Of a stretch of DNA of 64,000 nucleotides, positions 54,709 to 64,000 are shown piece by piece. Position 1 is the first letter of the stretch; each line of letters begins with the position of its first letter. The notes below the pieces were generated by a model. The model worked only from the letters and a program-made list of their open reading frames with translations. It was not told where the DNA came from and did no database searches. Source of the DNA: Bettongia penicillata ogilbyi (taxonomy: Eukaryota > Chordata > Mammalia > Diprotodontia > Potoroidae); contig JAJHZJ010000311.1 of the NCBI GenBank assembly GCA_023548195.1, positions 3,374,419-3,438,418 of the forward strand. Direction: 5' to 3'. The position numbers and the translations under genes are program-made.

Positions 54709-54879
54709 GGACCTGACTGAGTTGCAGAGGTGAGAACACTTTTGATGATTCTTAGGATAGCAGTTCCCATCTGAACAAACCAGAGATCATGATGATGATG
54801 ATGTGTGTACAAACAAGGAGCAGAAAACCTGAATTCAAAGTCAACTTCTGACACAATTAACTTTGGAAACTTGAAACCC

Positions 54880-55010
54880 TTCTCTAAATGAAACAATTCT
54901 ATTGCTATAAAGACCTCCCAGGTGAGACAATTCTCTCTACCAATACAGATCAACACCTTTGGTGTTAGAGCTCTAGAGACTTTACTATTATTGCTATCAA
55001 CATTATTATT
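54880..55010 (+). repeat. SINE fragment with 'accaataca' module
   Basis: 'tgagacaattctctctacca' and 'atacagatcaacaccttt'. Same module as 42283 and 48455. Confidence 0.5.
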
Positions 55011-55024
55011 AGCACATATAAAGA

Positions 55025-55230
55025 AAGGCAACATGGTATAGTGAAAATTAATGGGAAAAAGCCTGATTTAGTCTCTAAGAAACTGGGTTCAGATCCCAGC
55101 CCTATTGCTTAATGCCTTGTGATCACGGGCAAGTTGCTTTCTGGACCTCAATTTCCTCATCTGTAAAATGAAGCTGTAAAACTGGGCTAAATGCTGTATG
55201 CAAGTCCCATCCAGATTCTATAAACATACA
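55025..55230 (+). repeat. MIR/Ther-type CORE-SINE
   Basis: 'ggcaacatggtatagtgaaa', 'gggttcagatcccagcccta', 'atttcctcatctgtaaaatg'. Confidence 0.9.
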
Positions 55231-56510
55231 TTATTTTACTGGAGATATTAAGGTGAAAGCAAAGTCGCAATGAAATAAGGCCCCTTGCCCTCCCTCACTC
55301 TTAGACCCTCTCCCACTCACTACTATTTATACCAGCTAGAATAGAAGGAACCTTATGAAAAATGAACAATAATTTTGCAGAAAGGAATCCAAGGCAGAGA
55401 AAACTAACCTTTCCTCAGGCCTGCCCCCACCCACAAAGCAGATATTCCCAGAAGGGGTCAGTTTGAGGAGCAGACTCTGCAAGGGTTAAACAGCTATGCA
55501 ATAGGGCTCTGAGTGCTTACACAGAGGCTGAGGAAGGGATGACTGTCATGTTGGACAGGGACCTCTAGATAGACACAGGGAAGGAAAGAAAGACCTGGAG
55601 GTGTAGAGACCCAACAGGGCAAATACCCCCAGTGCTCCGGCCTCAGACCGACCACAGAATGACTGTTGGCGGGGAGGTGTATGAATGAGGAGACAGAGAG
55701 AGTGATAAGGAAAAGGCACAGAGTGTGGGTGGACCAGAGTGTGCGAGGGTTTTTGTGGCCCAAAGTGACAGCCTGCACATACGAGAAAAAGAGAAAGGGT
55801 GGGGGAACAAGTCAGCCACCAAGAATGAGAGAGAATGTGGGCAGCCATCCTCTGTGTCAGAGAGTGAGTGTATCTCAGTGTACGTGCTTTTTCCAAGGGT
55901 GTTTGTCATATGCGTGTGTGTGTACATGTCTGTGTCTGTGTGTATCTCCATGTGCACCAAGGTGTACATGTGAGAGAGTCAAACGCAAAAATACAGAAAA
56001 ATAAAGAGAGATACCAGCAAGAAGGAGAAGGTGGAAAGAGGAAAAAGAAAGGAAGATGGAAGGAGAAGAGAGCTCTCAAAAGCATGCGGAGCAGGGCAGT
56101 TGTCTGGCAGAAATAGCTGTAGACGTTTCCGCCCAGCAGGATTGGATTTTCTCCCCGCTCACCATGGGAGCCTCCAGCTCTCAACTACCTGACACCCCTC
56201 TTGTTCCCCTCTTTGCCACAAGCCCAAAGATGATAATGAATGAGCCAGGCCCCTACTGCCTGCCTGTCTTCCGACCTACCTCAAAGACTCCCTTCCTGGA
56301 CCCAACTGCCCTACTCTCTCCTGAGACCAGCTCCGCCATCTTCTCTGTCCTTCATATCGCCCCTTCTCTGCCACCTTCCTCTGCCCACCATCTCCTTTCC
56401 TCCTTGTCGACGCGATCCTTCTCCAATTCACCCCAGCCCAGCTCCCCTTTCCTTACTACCTTCTTCATACATACTTTCTCACTGGCAAAACCAGAATGGC
56501 AGCGGATAAT
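55231..56510. other. single-copy, moderately GC-rich sequence
   Basis: No repeat recognised apart from a TG-rich tract at 55905-55970. A 206-codon plus-strand frame (56056-56676) begins here, but its end runs through L2 and into an antisense L1 tail, so it is not accepted as a gene. 56060-56165 has scattered CpGs. Confidence 0.35.
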
Positions 56511-56635
56511 ACCGGGCTCACTCTCTCCTGTCTCTCAGGTCCCTCCTTCTCAGAGGATGTTGTCCGTTCTTCTAGGCTATGCACAGTCACCCTGCACAAC
56601 CCTCTTTACTCTGTCCTGGGTCCCCTTCTCTTTTC

Positions 56636-57123
56636 TTTTTTTTGCACATTTATTTTTAATTTATGGAATAACATAAGCATTCCCATAACATAGCATAATA
56701 AAAAAAGGATTACACATGAAACTGCAAATCTATTTTGTACCACTTGCTATGCCTTTTAAATATGTAATAAAGTTATCATGTAAATTTCTTTTTTCTTCTT
56801 ACCTTCTCCACTCCTGCCTTAGAAATGGCTACCTTTAGATGCAAATAGGTATGTGTGTATGTATATAATGCATGTATGTATGTGTAATGTGTGTATATGT
56901 ACATGCATGTATATGTAAAATTATTCTATACATGCTTCTATTTATCAGTTCTTGCTCTGGATCCAGACAGTATCTTTCCTCATACATCCTTTATAGTTAA
57001 TTTGATAATAGTCAAAACAACTTATTTGCTCAAGGTTGTTCTTAAAACAACATTGCTGTTACTGTATACAATGTTCTCTTGGTTTTGCTCATTTTCCTCT
57101 TCATTATTTCATGAAAGTTTTTT
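56636..57123 (-). mobile_element. L1 LINE 3' end, antisense, with target duplication
   Basis: Left: poly-T then 'tttatttttaatttatggaa', 'taaagttatcatgtaaattt'. Right: 'attgctgttactgtatacaa', 'ctcttggttttgctcatttt'. The 15-mer 'tccccttctcttttc' occurs at 56621-56635 and again at 57124-57138, a perfect target duplication. 5'-truncated; no ORF. A TATG-rich tract lies inside at 56850-56925. Confidence 0.88.
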
Positions 57124-57677
57124 CCCCTTCTCTTTTCACTCTGTACTATGTGCCATGTTGATCTTCATATACATATATGTGTATTTAAATATGTGCATGT
57201 GTGTGCATATATATACACATATATGTGTGTACATGTGTATACACACATACACATACAAACCTATCATCTTTATACAGATGTCTCTCAGATCTGTGTATCC
57301 AGAGCTAAACTCACACATCTCCAACTGCCCCTTAGATATCTTCATCTGGATGTCTCCTGAGCATCTCAAACTCAAAATGTCCAAGACAAAAGTCATTATT
57401 TTCCCTTTCAAAGTTCCCTTCCTCTCAGGCACCCAGGCTTGCCCCCTCAGTGTCATTCTTGACTTCTCAATCTCATTCACCAGATCCACCAGTAAATGTT
57501 TAACAACCAGCTTTCTGAAAAGGCATAACACACTTAATTTTAATCCCATTTTTAATATTTCTCCATCACTTTCTTAAGTCTAGACAATCAACAAAACAAT
57601 AAATCAAGCCTTGATTTTTAACCTTTTGTCTATTGCCAGAATGTAAATGCTCATATTGCAAATTTTAAAATTGGCTC

Positions 57678-57945
57678 TTTATTTTTAATTTATGGAATAA
57701 AACAAGCATTTCCATAGCACAGTATAATAAAAAAAGATGATTGTACATGCATAAATCTATTATGTACAACTTGCTAATCCTTTTAAATATATAATAAAGT
57801 TATCATGTACATTTTTTCTTTTTTTTCCTTCCCTCTCCCCACCTTAGAGATGGCTATTATTACACACACATATGTGTATAAATATATATATGGAAAATTA
57901 TATATATATATATACATACACACACATACATATATATCTATTTAT
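57678..57945 (-). mobile_element. L1 LINE 3' UTR, antisense, second copy
   Basis: Repeats the first copy's left part: 'tttatttttaatttatggaa', 'gtataataaaaaaagatg', 'aataaagttatcatgtacat', then 'gagatggctattattacac' and a TA/CA tract. Right boundary and duplication unclear. Confidence 0.8.
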
Positions 57946-58879
57946 CTGGCTCCTGCATACCCTTGAGGATTACAGGATTTATCTCACGTAGACCATCCGT
58001 TGCCAAATCTTGTCATTTCTATCTTTAAGGTATCTCTCGTTTATGTCCCCTTGTCTCTAGTCACACAGCCACAGTCCAAGTCCAAGACCTCATCACCTTT
58101 CTACACTACAGTATTACAACAACCTTCTACCTGGTGTCCCTGTCCCCCCCCCACACACACACACCAATCATCTTTCCTTCAGGTGCCCAGGTGATTCTTT
58201 TTCTAAAGCATGGACCTGATTCATGTGACCCCTCTGCTCCATAGGCTCCAGTGGATCACACATAGAAAATCCTGTTTGGCATGGAAAGTTCATTGCAACA
58301 TGGCCCCTTCCTACCTTTCCAGTCGCCTCACTCTGTACTTTCCTCCACCCACTGTGACATCCAGCTACAGTGGCCTATTTATAGTTTCTTGAATACTATA
58401 CTCATTTCCCACCACCACGTCTTTGCACTGGCTATTTCCTGTTCTTAGAAGGCTCTGCTCTCCCTTCTCAGTCTCTGACCTTACCTGACTTCATTCAAAA
58501 CTCAACTCAAATCACACTTTCTACATGAGGCTTTTCCCAGGTTCCCTACTTGCTAATACATTCCCCCTTTAGACTATCTTCTTATACTATGACCATCTAC
58601 CCATTTTTTATATTTACATATATATTTCTATACACACATACATATATACATATGTGTATATAGTATATACATACATGTATACGCACATACACACATATGT
58701 GTATATGTGTGTGTATGCATATGTATACACATCTTATACATGCCTAATAATCCACATGCTGTTGCCCTTTTGAAACACACAGTCCTTGAGGGCAGGAACC
58801 ATGTTTTGCTTTTCTTCATATTTTCCCAGTTCCTGGTGCATAGCATGTGTTTAATAAATGCTTGTCATCTGACTGACTG

Positions 58880-59740
58880 ATCTAAGGAGTTAAGGAGCAG
58901 AAGTAACGGTGCTAGAGTCAAGAACGCACCTCTACCAACAGCCCTCTTCCTTCTTCCTGTAGTGTGGCTGCAACGCCTTGGTTCCCTTCTAACCCATGGC
59001 ATAGAACTAGAGCCCACAGTTTACACAGAGAAGGTTCCTCCATGGAGACCACCTCACAAATCACTCTTTTTGACTCATGTTTCAGCCAGGATTCCCTTGA
59101 ATAAGTCATAATCTATTCTAACTCATCTCAAGGTTTCTACAGAAAAGGAAAAAGAGCTTTGGCTTCCATGCAATCACTGAAGCTAACAATATACACCAAA
59201 TATAGGGCAGGGCTTACAAAACCCAACAAATAACTGAAATAGAAAGGTCTGTACCTACGTCCATAAATAGGTGCCAGTCTCTGGTGACCCCTATCTTCCC
59301 TGGGGAACATAGATGCTTGTCCAGAACAATAAGATTACCTTAGGGTTGGGTCCTCCTTCTCCAAAAAGGGGAGAGAATTAAAGGTTGCTAAAGAACTCAC
59401 TCATAGGGTGAGACCCACTTTCCCCAACCATCCACATTTATAATACTACCCTGAGGATAAGTTTGTCTGTAAAGGAAAAGTATTTGAGATTGCTAAAAAA
59501 ATCAAGAAATGTACTTCCATATTGAGCCCCATCTGCCATGGGGGCCTCTACAGTAATCCATATTTACAGTATTACCCTGGGGTTGAAGGTTTCCTGCTTG
59601 GGAAATGAAGTGGGAGCTCCTAGAGAGTTGACTCCTTTTTGCTAGATTGACAAATCCACAAAACTCCTAATACTAGTGGAGAGGAAGATTAACATCATGG
59701 CTCTCTCTTATCTTTGAATCTAGCTCCTAATCAGTCCCCT
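58880..59740. repeat. unassigned region with a diverged ~110-125 bp tandem pattern
   Basis: The words 'attaccttagggttggg' (59334), 'actaccctgaggataag' (59445) and 'attaccctggggttgaa' (59571) recur in the same context with 'gattgctaaaaaa/ggttgctaaagaa' between them. I recognise no family. Confidence 0.45.
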
Positions 59741-59744
59741 AACT

Positions 59745-60873
59745 CCTCTGCTTGATCCAGAAATTCCTCCTCTTCTCTCTAAGAATTCTGGGTCAATGCC
59801 ACCTGAGGACAAATCCCTATGAACAATGGCAACCTACCAGAACTTATTCTTCAGTGATTAACATATTTCCACACCATCATATATTTCCCATCCCAGTGAT
59901 TCTGAATCCCTGGGTGCGAGTGCTCAAAAACCATTCCCCATGCTTAACTGACTGTTCCTTATTCCCATCTCTCCTTATCCCAACTACTCCCAACCTCTCA
60001 CTGTGAAGCTACCCAATTCTTCCACTGTGCTCTGTGGAATTCCTATTCCATAATTAATAAACTAGATTCCATCTTAAATCTTTTCCATTCTCTCTCCCTC
60101 CATTTTCTTGCATTCACTGAGACTCAACTTCCTACTGATGACATAACTTCCTTGGTTACCTTTCTAGCATTGGTTCCTTGACTCTCTGTTTATGGTGAAG
60201 GAGTTGTAATACTTCTTATACCTGTTGCCATTTGCAGGCTTTCCCTCTACCAGTTTCACTCAGTAACTTATCCTCCTTCGAGATTCAATCTATATCTACC
60301 ACCCAATCAAGATTCTAGTGGCTCTTATCTTACTGACCTCCAGGGCACTTCTGTCTTCAACGAGTTCAGTGCCTTGTCCAATTTTTCCTCTCCAAATCCT
60401 GCCCTCAAACTAGGGGACTGTAGTACACGTATTGCTAATTGTTCAAACATTCTAACTTCACAATTCTTCAACTTACTCATTTTTCATGAACTACACCTAC
60501 ATGCCACCACAACTACACATAGAGATGGGCATGCCCTTAATCTTTCCATCACCCACAAATGCTCCACATCCATGTTCACGAATTCAGAAATTCCTTTGTC
60601 TAATTATAATCTGTTGTCATTCCTGTCCTGCAAGTCCCAATACTGTTCTTTGTCCTCACTGCAATCCCTCCTTCCCTCACTTCTTTCCAAAAACATCACC
60701 CCTGCACTAGTTACATTCTCACCTCTTCCCCAACTTGATCCTTAGGTGAAGCAATACAATTCTATGCTGTCATCTTCTCTCAAGTATCTTGCCCCTTTCT
60801 CCTATATGAGCTCTTCCCCTTCCAAATCTCAGTCTAGGATTACTCCCACAATCTGATGCCTCAATGCACTTTA
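59745..60873 (+). pseudogene. CR1/L3-type LINE endonuclease relic, left part
   Basis: C-rich LINE ORF2-like text. The frame at 60374-60745 reads 'GHALNLSITHKCS' then 'EIPLSNYNLLSF', the end of a CR1/L2-clade endonuclease domain, where the second motif normally reads (P)LSDHxLLSF; here N replaces the catalytic D-H pair's D. Upstream frames are broken. The element is interrupted by the HAL1 insertion and resumes at 63792. Confidence 0.65.
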
Positions 60874-60887
60874 AATAATGTTGGAGG
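60874..60887 (+). repeat. target-site duplication, left copy
   Basis: 'aataatgttggagg', matched exactly by 63778-63791. Confidence 0.95.
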
Positions 60888-61628
60888 GGGTGGAGCCAAG
60901 ATGGCGGGGTAGAAAGACTCACATATGCTAGCTCCGAACCCACAGCCCATATAGTTCCTGCAAGAAGAACTCCCCACAAATTCTGAAGCACTGCAAGGCA
61001 CGTAGAAACACAGTGGAAAAGATTTTCGTTCCAGAGAGCCCTGGAGAGCCATCCCCAGGGGTCCATCGTGCTCCAGACAGCGGAGCCCACCCCTGAGCTG
61101 CCCTGGCCACAGCCCCAGAGGAGCAGATCTGAGCAGGCTTCAGGGATGGAATCTTCCACGGCCGGGAAGGTCCCTCCACCCACAGACGCTATAGGTCAGT
61201 GAGAGAGACTTCTGGGCTGGCTGAGAGGGGAGCGGGGTGTCTCCGTGACTCGGGCCCCCTTGGGAAGAAGCAGTGGAGGGAGTGGAAGAGACGGCAGTGG
61301 CGGTGGCCCCCAGGACTCCCGGAGCAGCAGGCAGAAGTTCAGGGCCATTACTGAAGGTCTCTGCATAAACCCCCTGAGGGAACTGAGCCTGGGAGACAGC
61401 CCTGCCCCCACCTGCCCCATTACTGAAGGTCTCTGCATCAAGCTCCTGAGGGAACTGAGCCTGGGAGGTGGCCCTGCCCCCACCCAAGCACCAGAACTTA
61501 AGCTCACATTGAATAGCAGCCACACCTGCCATGGAAAGCCCATCTGAATCTCAGACCCCAAGCACTAGCTGGGCAGATCTAGATGGGGGTGGAGAGGAAT
61601 CTCAGAAGTCAAGTAACTGGATGGGAAA
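60888..61628 (+). promoter_or_regulatory. HAL1 5' UTR, presumed internal promoter
   Basis: GC- and CpG-rich, unlike its surroundings. The start contains 'caagatggcgg', a YY1-type site ('caagatgg') placed about 10 bases from the 5' end just as in other L1 5' UTRs. A 72-bp tandem duplication lies at 61345-61488. Long antisense frames (130 and 121 codons) are open because of base composition and are not treated as genes. Confidence 0.6.
61345..61488 (+). repeat. two tandem 72-bp units in the HAL1 5' UTR
   Basis: Unit 1 starts 'ccattactgaaggtctctgc' at 61345 and unit 2 repeats it at 61417. Both contain 'gagggaactgagcctgggag' and 'ccctgcccccacc'; a handful of substitutions separate them. Confidence 0.95.
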
Positions 61629-62730
61629 ATGCCCAGAAAAAGGAAGCAAGATGAGACCATAGACAGCTACTTTGATGGAGTGCAGATGTTCCCGCCTTTC
61701 AATTCTGATGACGAGGAACTATTCTTACCATCAGGGAAAGACGTGGAAGTCGGGGCCTCTGTATCCCAGACATCCCAGGTGGATGTCCAGTGGGCTCAGG
61801 CCATGGAAGAGCTCAAAAAGGATTTTGAAAAGCAAGTTAGACAGGTGGAGGAAAAACTGGGAAGAGAAATGAGAGAAATGCAAGAAAAGCATGAAAAACG
61901 GGTCAATATCTTGGTAAAAGAGACCCAAAAAAATGCTGAAGAAAATAACACCTTGAAAAATAGGCTCACTCAATTGGCAAAAGAGGATCAAAAAGCCAAT
62001 GAGGAGAAGAATGCTTTCAAAAGCAGAATTAGCCAAATGGAAAAAGAGGTTCAAAAGCTCACTGAAGAGAAATAGTTCTCTCAAAATTAGAATGGAACAG
62101 ATGGAGTCTAATGACTTTCTGAGAAACCAAGAAATCACCAAACAAAACCAAAAGAATGAAAAAATAGAAGAGAATGTGAAATATCTCATGGGAAAAACAC
62201 CTGACCTGGAAAATAGATCCAGGAGAGACAATTTAAAAATCATGGGACTACCTGAAAGTCATGATCAAAAAAAGAGCCTAGACATCATCTTCCATGAAAT
62301 TATCAAGGAAAATTGCCCTGACATTCTACAACCAGAGGGCAAAATAAGTATTGAAAGAATCCATCGATCACCACCTGAAAGAGATCCAAAAAGAGAAACT
62401 CCTAGGAACATTGTAGCCAAATTGCAGAATTCCCAGGTCAAGGAGAAAATCTTGCAAGCAGCTAGAAAGAAACAATTCCAGTACTGTGGAAATACAATCA
62501 GGATAACTCAAGATCTAGCAGCTTCTACATTAAGGGATCGAAGGGCGTGGAACAGGATATTCCAGAAGTCAAAGGAACTAGGACTAAAACCAAGAATCAC
62601 CTACCCAGCAAAACTGAGTATAATACTTCAGGGGAAAATATGGTCTTTCAATGAAACAGAGGACTTTCAAGCATTCTTGATGAAAAGACCAGAGCTGAAA
62701 AGAAAATTTGACTTTCAAACACAAGAATGA
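61629..62730 (+). pseudogene. HAL1/L1 ORF1 protein, one frameshift
   Basis: L1 ORF1p is a trimeric RNA-binding chaperone that coats the element's RNA. The ATG at 61629 (A at -3) opens MPRKRK..., then an acidic segment, a coiled coil (about residues 55-190) built from a repeating ~21-residue unit, an RRM-like domain ('NLKIMGLPE' near 201, 'NIVAKL' near 260) and a C-terminal domain ('LAASTLRDRRAW', 'RITYPAKLS' near 322). The frame stops at TAG 62073-62075, but the reading continues one base over to TGA at 62730. Without the shift it would be 366 residues, a usual length for the family. Apart from this single shift it has no other stop. Confidence 0.88.
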
Positions 62731-62865
62731 GAAAAAGCATGAAAAAGTAAACAGCAAAGAGAAGTCATAAGGGACTTACCAAAAGTGAACTGTTTACATT
62801 CCTACATGGAAAGACAATATTTGTAACTCTTAAAACTTTTCAGTATCTGGGTAGTTGGTGGGACC

Positions 62866-62945
62866 ACACACACACATACACACACACACGTACACGCATG
62901 CATGCAAACACACATACACACACACATGTACGCACATACAGAGAC
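62866..62945. repeat. (CA)n-rich tract in the HAL1 3' UTR
   Basis: 'cacacacacatacacacaca' with 'gcatgcatgc' interruptions, followed by 'gagacagagagcacagagtg'. Confidence 0.92.
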
Positions 62946-63750
62946 AGAGAGCACAGAGTGAATTGAATAGGATGGGACCATATCTTAAAAGAAATTAAGG
63001 TAAATGGTGAGAGAGAAATGTACTGGGAGGAAAGAGGGTGAAATGGAATGGGGTAAATTATATCTCATTCAAGAGGCAAGCAGAAGACTTTTTAATGGAG
63101 TGAAAAAGAGGAGAGCTGAGAAAAAAAAACAAGAAGTTTACCCTCATCACATTTGACTAAAGGAAGGAATAAAATGCACACTCATTTTGGTATGAAAACC
63201 TATCTTACAGTACAGGAAAGTGGGGGAGAAGGAGATAAGCAAGGGGGGGATGATGGAAGGGAGGGCAATGGGAGGAGGGAGTAATTTGAAGTCAACATTC
63301 ATGGAGGGACAGGATCAAAAGACAGAATAGAAACAATGGGGGGCAGGATAGGATGGAGGGAAATACAGTTAGTCTTACACAACACGACTATTATGGAAGT
63401 CATTTGCAAAACTACACAGATATGGCCTATATTGAATTGCCTGACTTCCCAAAGGGAATGGGTGGGGAGGGAGGGATGGGGAGAAGTTGGAACTCAAAGT
63501 TTTAGGAACAACTGTTGAGTATTGTTGTTGCTACTAGGAAATAAGAAATACAGTCAATGGGGAATAGAAAGTCATCTGGCCCTACAGGACAAAAGAGAAG
63601 ATGAGGACAAGAGAAGGGAGGGATGATAGAAGAGAGGGCAGATTGGTGATAGGGAAAATTAGATTGCTCCATGTATTGGGGTGGAGGGAGGGGATAAATG
63701 GGGAGAAAATTTGGAACCCAAAATTTTGTGAAAATGAATGTAAAAAGTTA

Positions 63751-63760
63751 AATAAATAAA
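63751..63760 (+). terminator. HAL1 poly(A) signal
   Basis: Overlapping AATAAATAAA about 15 bases before the A-rich tail. Confidence 0.75.
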
Positions 63761-63777
63761 TTTTTATTAAAAAAAAT

Positions 63778-63791
63778 AATAATGTTGGAGG
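63778..63791 (+). repeat. target-site duplication, right copy
   Basis: Exact match of 60874-60887, showing that the HAL1 is an intact, probably not very old insertion. Confidence 0.95.
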
Positions 63792-64000
63792 AAATTATGA
63801 AACCATTTGGTTAGAGTTACTACAAATTTATGCTACATAATCTTAACTGGGCCCTCCCTACAGCAAGACAACCCTCATGCACTTCCCTAATGGCTTCATT
63901 ATTTCATTCACCACAGTGGCTTTTCCAAACCTTTTCATCCTTCCTCAGATCTCCCAGAGCTCCCCTTCCCTCTGCCCTTTCAGTTGAGAACCTTGTCTCA
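63792..64000 (+). pseudogene. CR1/L3-type LINE relic, right part
   Basis: Continues the interrupted LINE: 'acaaatttatgctacataat' followed by 'cttaactgggccctccctac' and C-rich text to the window end. Confidence 0.6.

Larger units (their letters stand above)
56515..58878 (+). pseudogene. L2 LINE reverse-transcriptase relic, split by two L1 insertions
   Basis: RT text before the catalytic box ('tactctgtcctgggtcccct' at 56610) is followed, after an L1 insert, by 'catctccaactgccccttag', 'ctcaaaatgtccaagaca', then after a second insert 'acctcatcacctttctacac', 'ggctccagtggatcacacat' and the L2 tail 'ccttgagggcaggaaccatg' with 'gtttaataaatgcttgtca' at 58785-58870. TA/CA microsatellites interrupt it at 57168-57265 and 58610-58740. 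No intact frame; a 228-codon frame at 56891-57577 is a chance fusion across elements. Confidence 0.85.
60888..63777 (+). mobile_element. HAL1-like (ORF1-only, half-L1) retrotransposon, full length
   Basis: About 2.9 kb, complete from a G-rich start ('ggtggagccaagatggcgg') through a CpG-rich 5' UTR (to 61628), one ORF of L1 ORF1 type (61629-62730), a ~1 kb noncoding 3' part and an A-rich end after AATAAATAAA (63751). It is bounded by a perfect 14-bp target duplication. There is no ORF2: no endonuclease or reverse transcriptase text lies between the ORF1 stop and the tail, and the size leaves no room for it. This is the HAL1 arrangement, where the element must borrow L1 enzymes. The 3' end is shared with the fragment at 7508-7735. 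Confidence 0.88.

Noticed and set aside
56891..57577. 228-codon plus-strand frame, longest of the simple frames
   Set aside because: Crosses an antisense L1 3' end, a microsatellite and an L2 relic; a chance fusion.
61140..61561. 130- and 121-codon minus-strand frames in the HAL1 5' UTR
   Set aside because: Open because the 5' UTR is GC-rich and contains a 72-bp (24-codon) tandem unit. Antisense proteins are known in some primate L1s, but nothing here supports one.
61731..62243. 170-codon minus-strand frame in the HAL1
   Set aside because: Antisense shadow of ORF1's A-rich coiled coil.
61629..62730. ORF1 as a domesticated host gene
   Set aside because: It sits in an intact element with target duplications and carries a frameshift; no sign of exons or host promoter.

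Overview
The window reads as mammalian, almost certainly marsupial, nuclear DNA from a gene-poor (intergenic or intronic) region. I find no host protein-coding exon, no functional tRNA or rRNA gene and no CRISPR. The marsupial call rests on the repeats: dozens of tRNA-headed CORE-SINEs with a long tail containing 'ctttgccaagaaaaccc' (MAR1-type), abundant L2 and CR1/L3 pieces, L1 3' ends of the marsupial style, RTE-like pieces ending in 'gacaacaac', and a half-L1 (HAL1-like) element. Family names come from recognising sequence patterns; no database was searched, so boundaries are usually good to about 5-20 bases. I cannot name the species.

Terms used below. 'MAR1-type' means the long SINE with head 'cagctaggtggcacagtgga', a CORE segment 'tttcctcatctgtaaaatg' and the long tail. 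'MIR/Ther-type' means CORE-SINEs without that tail. 'L2 tail' means the last ~100 bases of L2 ('cttgagggcag...gtgcttaataaa' or its complement). 'CR1/L3' means the chicken-repeat-like LINE 3' end.

Layout. 1-10600: a GGAA microsatellite, a long antisense L2 that contains a second GGAA array, inverted MAR1 SINEs around AT-rich repeats, a hAT MITE, a GC-rich single-copy block near 5.8-6.0 kb, a HAL1 3' end, and a ~1.4 kb sense L2 with reverse-transcriptase remnants. 10600-20500: an unnamed repeat present twice, antisense L2 with a nested SINE, a hAT relic, an L1 3' end, an exact 76-bp duplication, RTE-like pieces, and a perfect 72-bp AT palindrome beside (TA)n. 20500-34000: SINEs, L2 and tetranucleotide arrays, then a fairly clean single-copy stretch (30.8-33.9 kb) with candidate conserved elements. 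34000-48600: an L1 ORF2 relic, a diverged local duplication, TC/CA microsatellites, CR1/L3, and many SINEs. 48600-56500: single-copy sequence with a candidate regulatory block near 49.1-49.5 kb, a close MAR1 inverted pair, and two solo LTRs. 56500-64000: an L2 broken by antisense L1 insertions, then a CR1/L3-type LINE endonuclease relic holding an essentially full-length HAL1-like element (60888-63777) with a perfect 14-bp target-site duplication.

The only recognisable coding sequence is therefore retroelement sequence: HAL1 ORF1 (one frameshift), L2 reverse-transcriptase remnants on both strands, an L1 ORF2 C-terminal relic and a CR1/L3 endonuclease relic. Nothing here acts as an operon or pathway. 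The functional questions concern element mobilisation (ORF1-only HAL1 depending on L1 enzymes; SINEs with L2-like or RTE-like tails), DNA structure (palindrome, inverted SINEs) and possible host enhancers in the single-copy islands.
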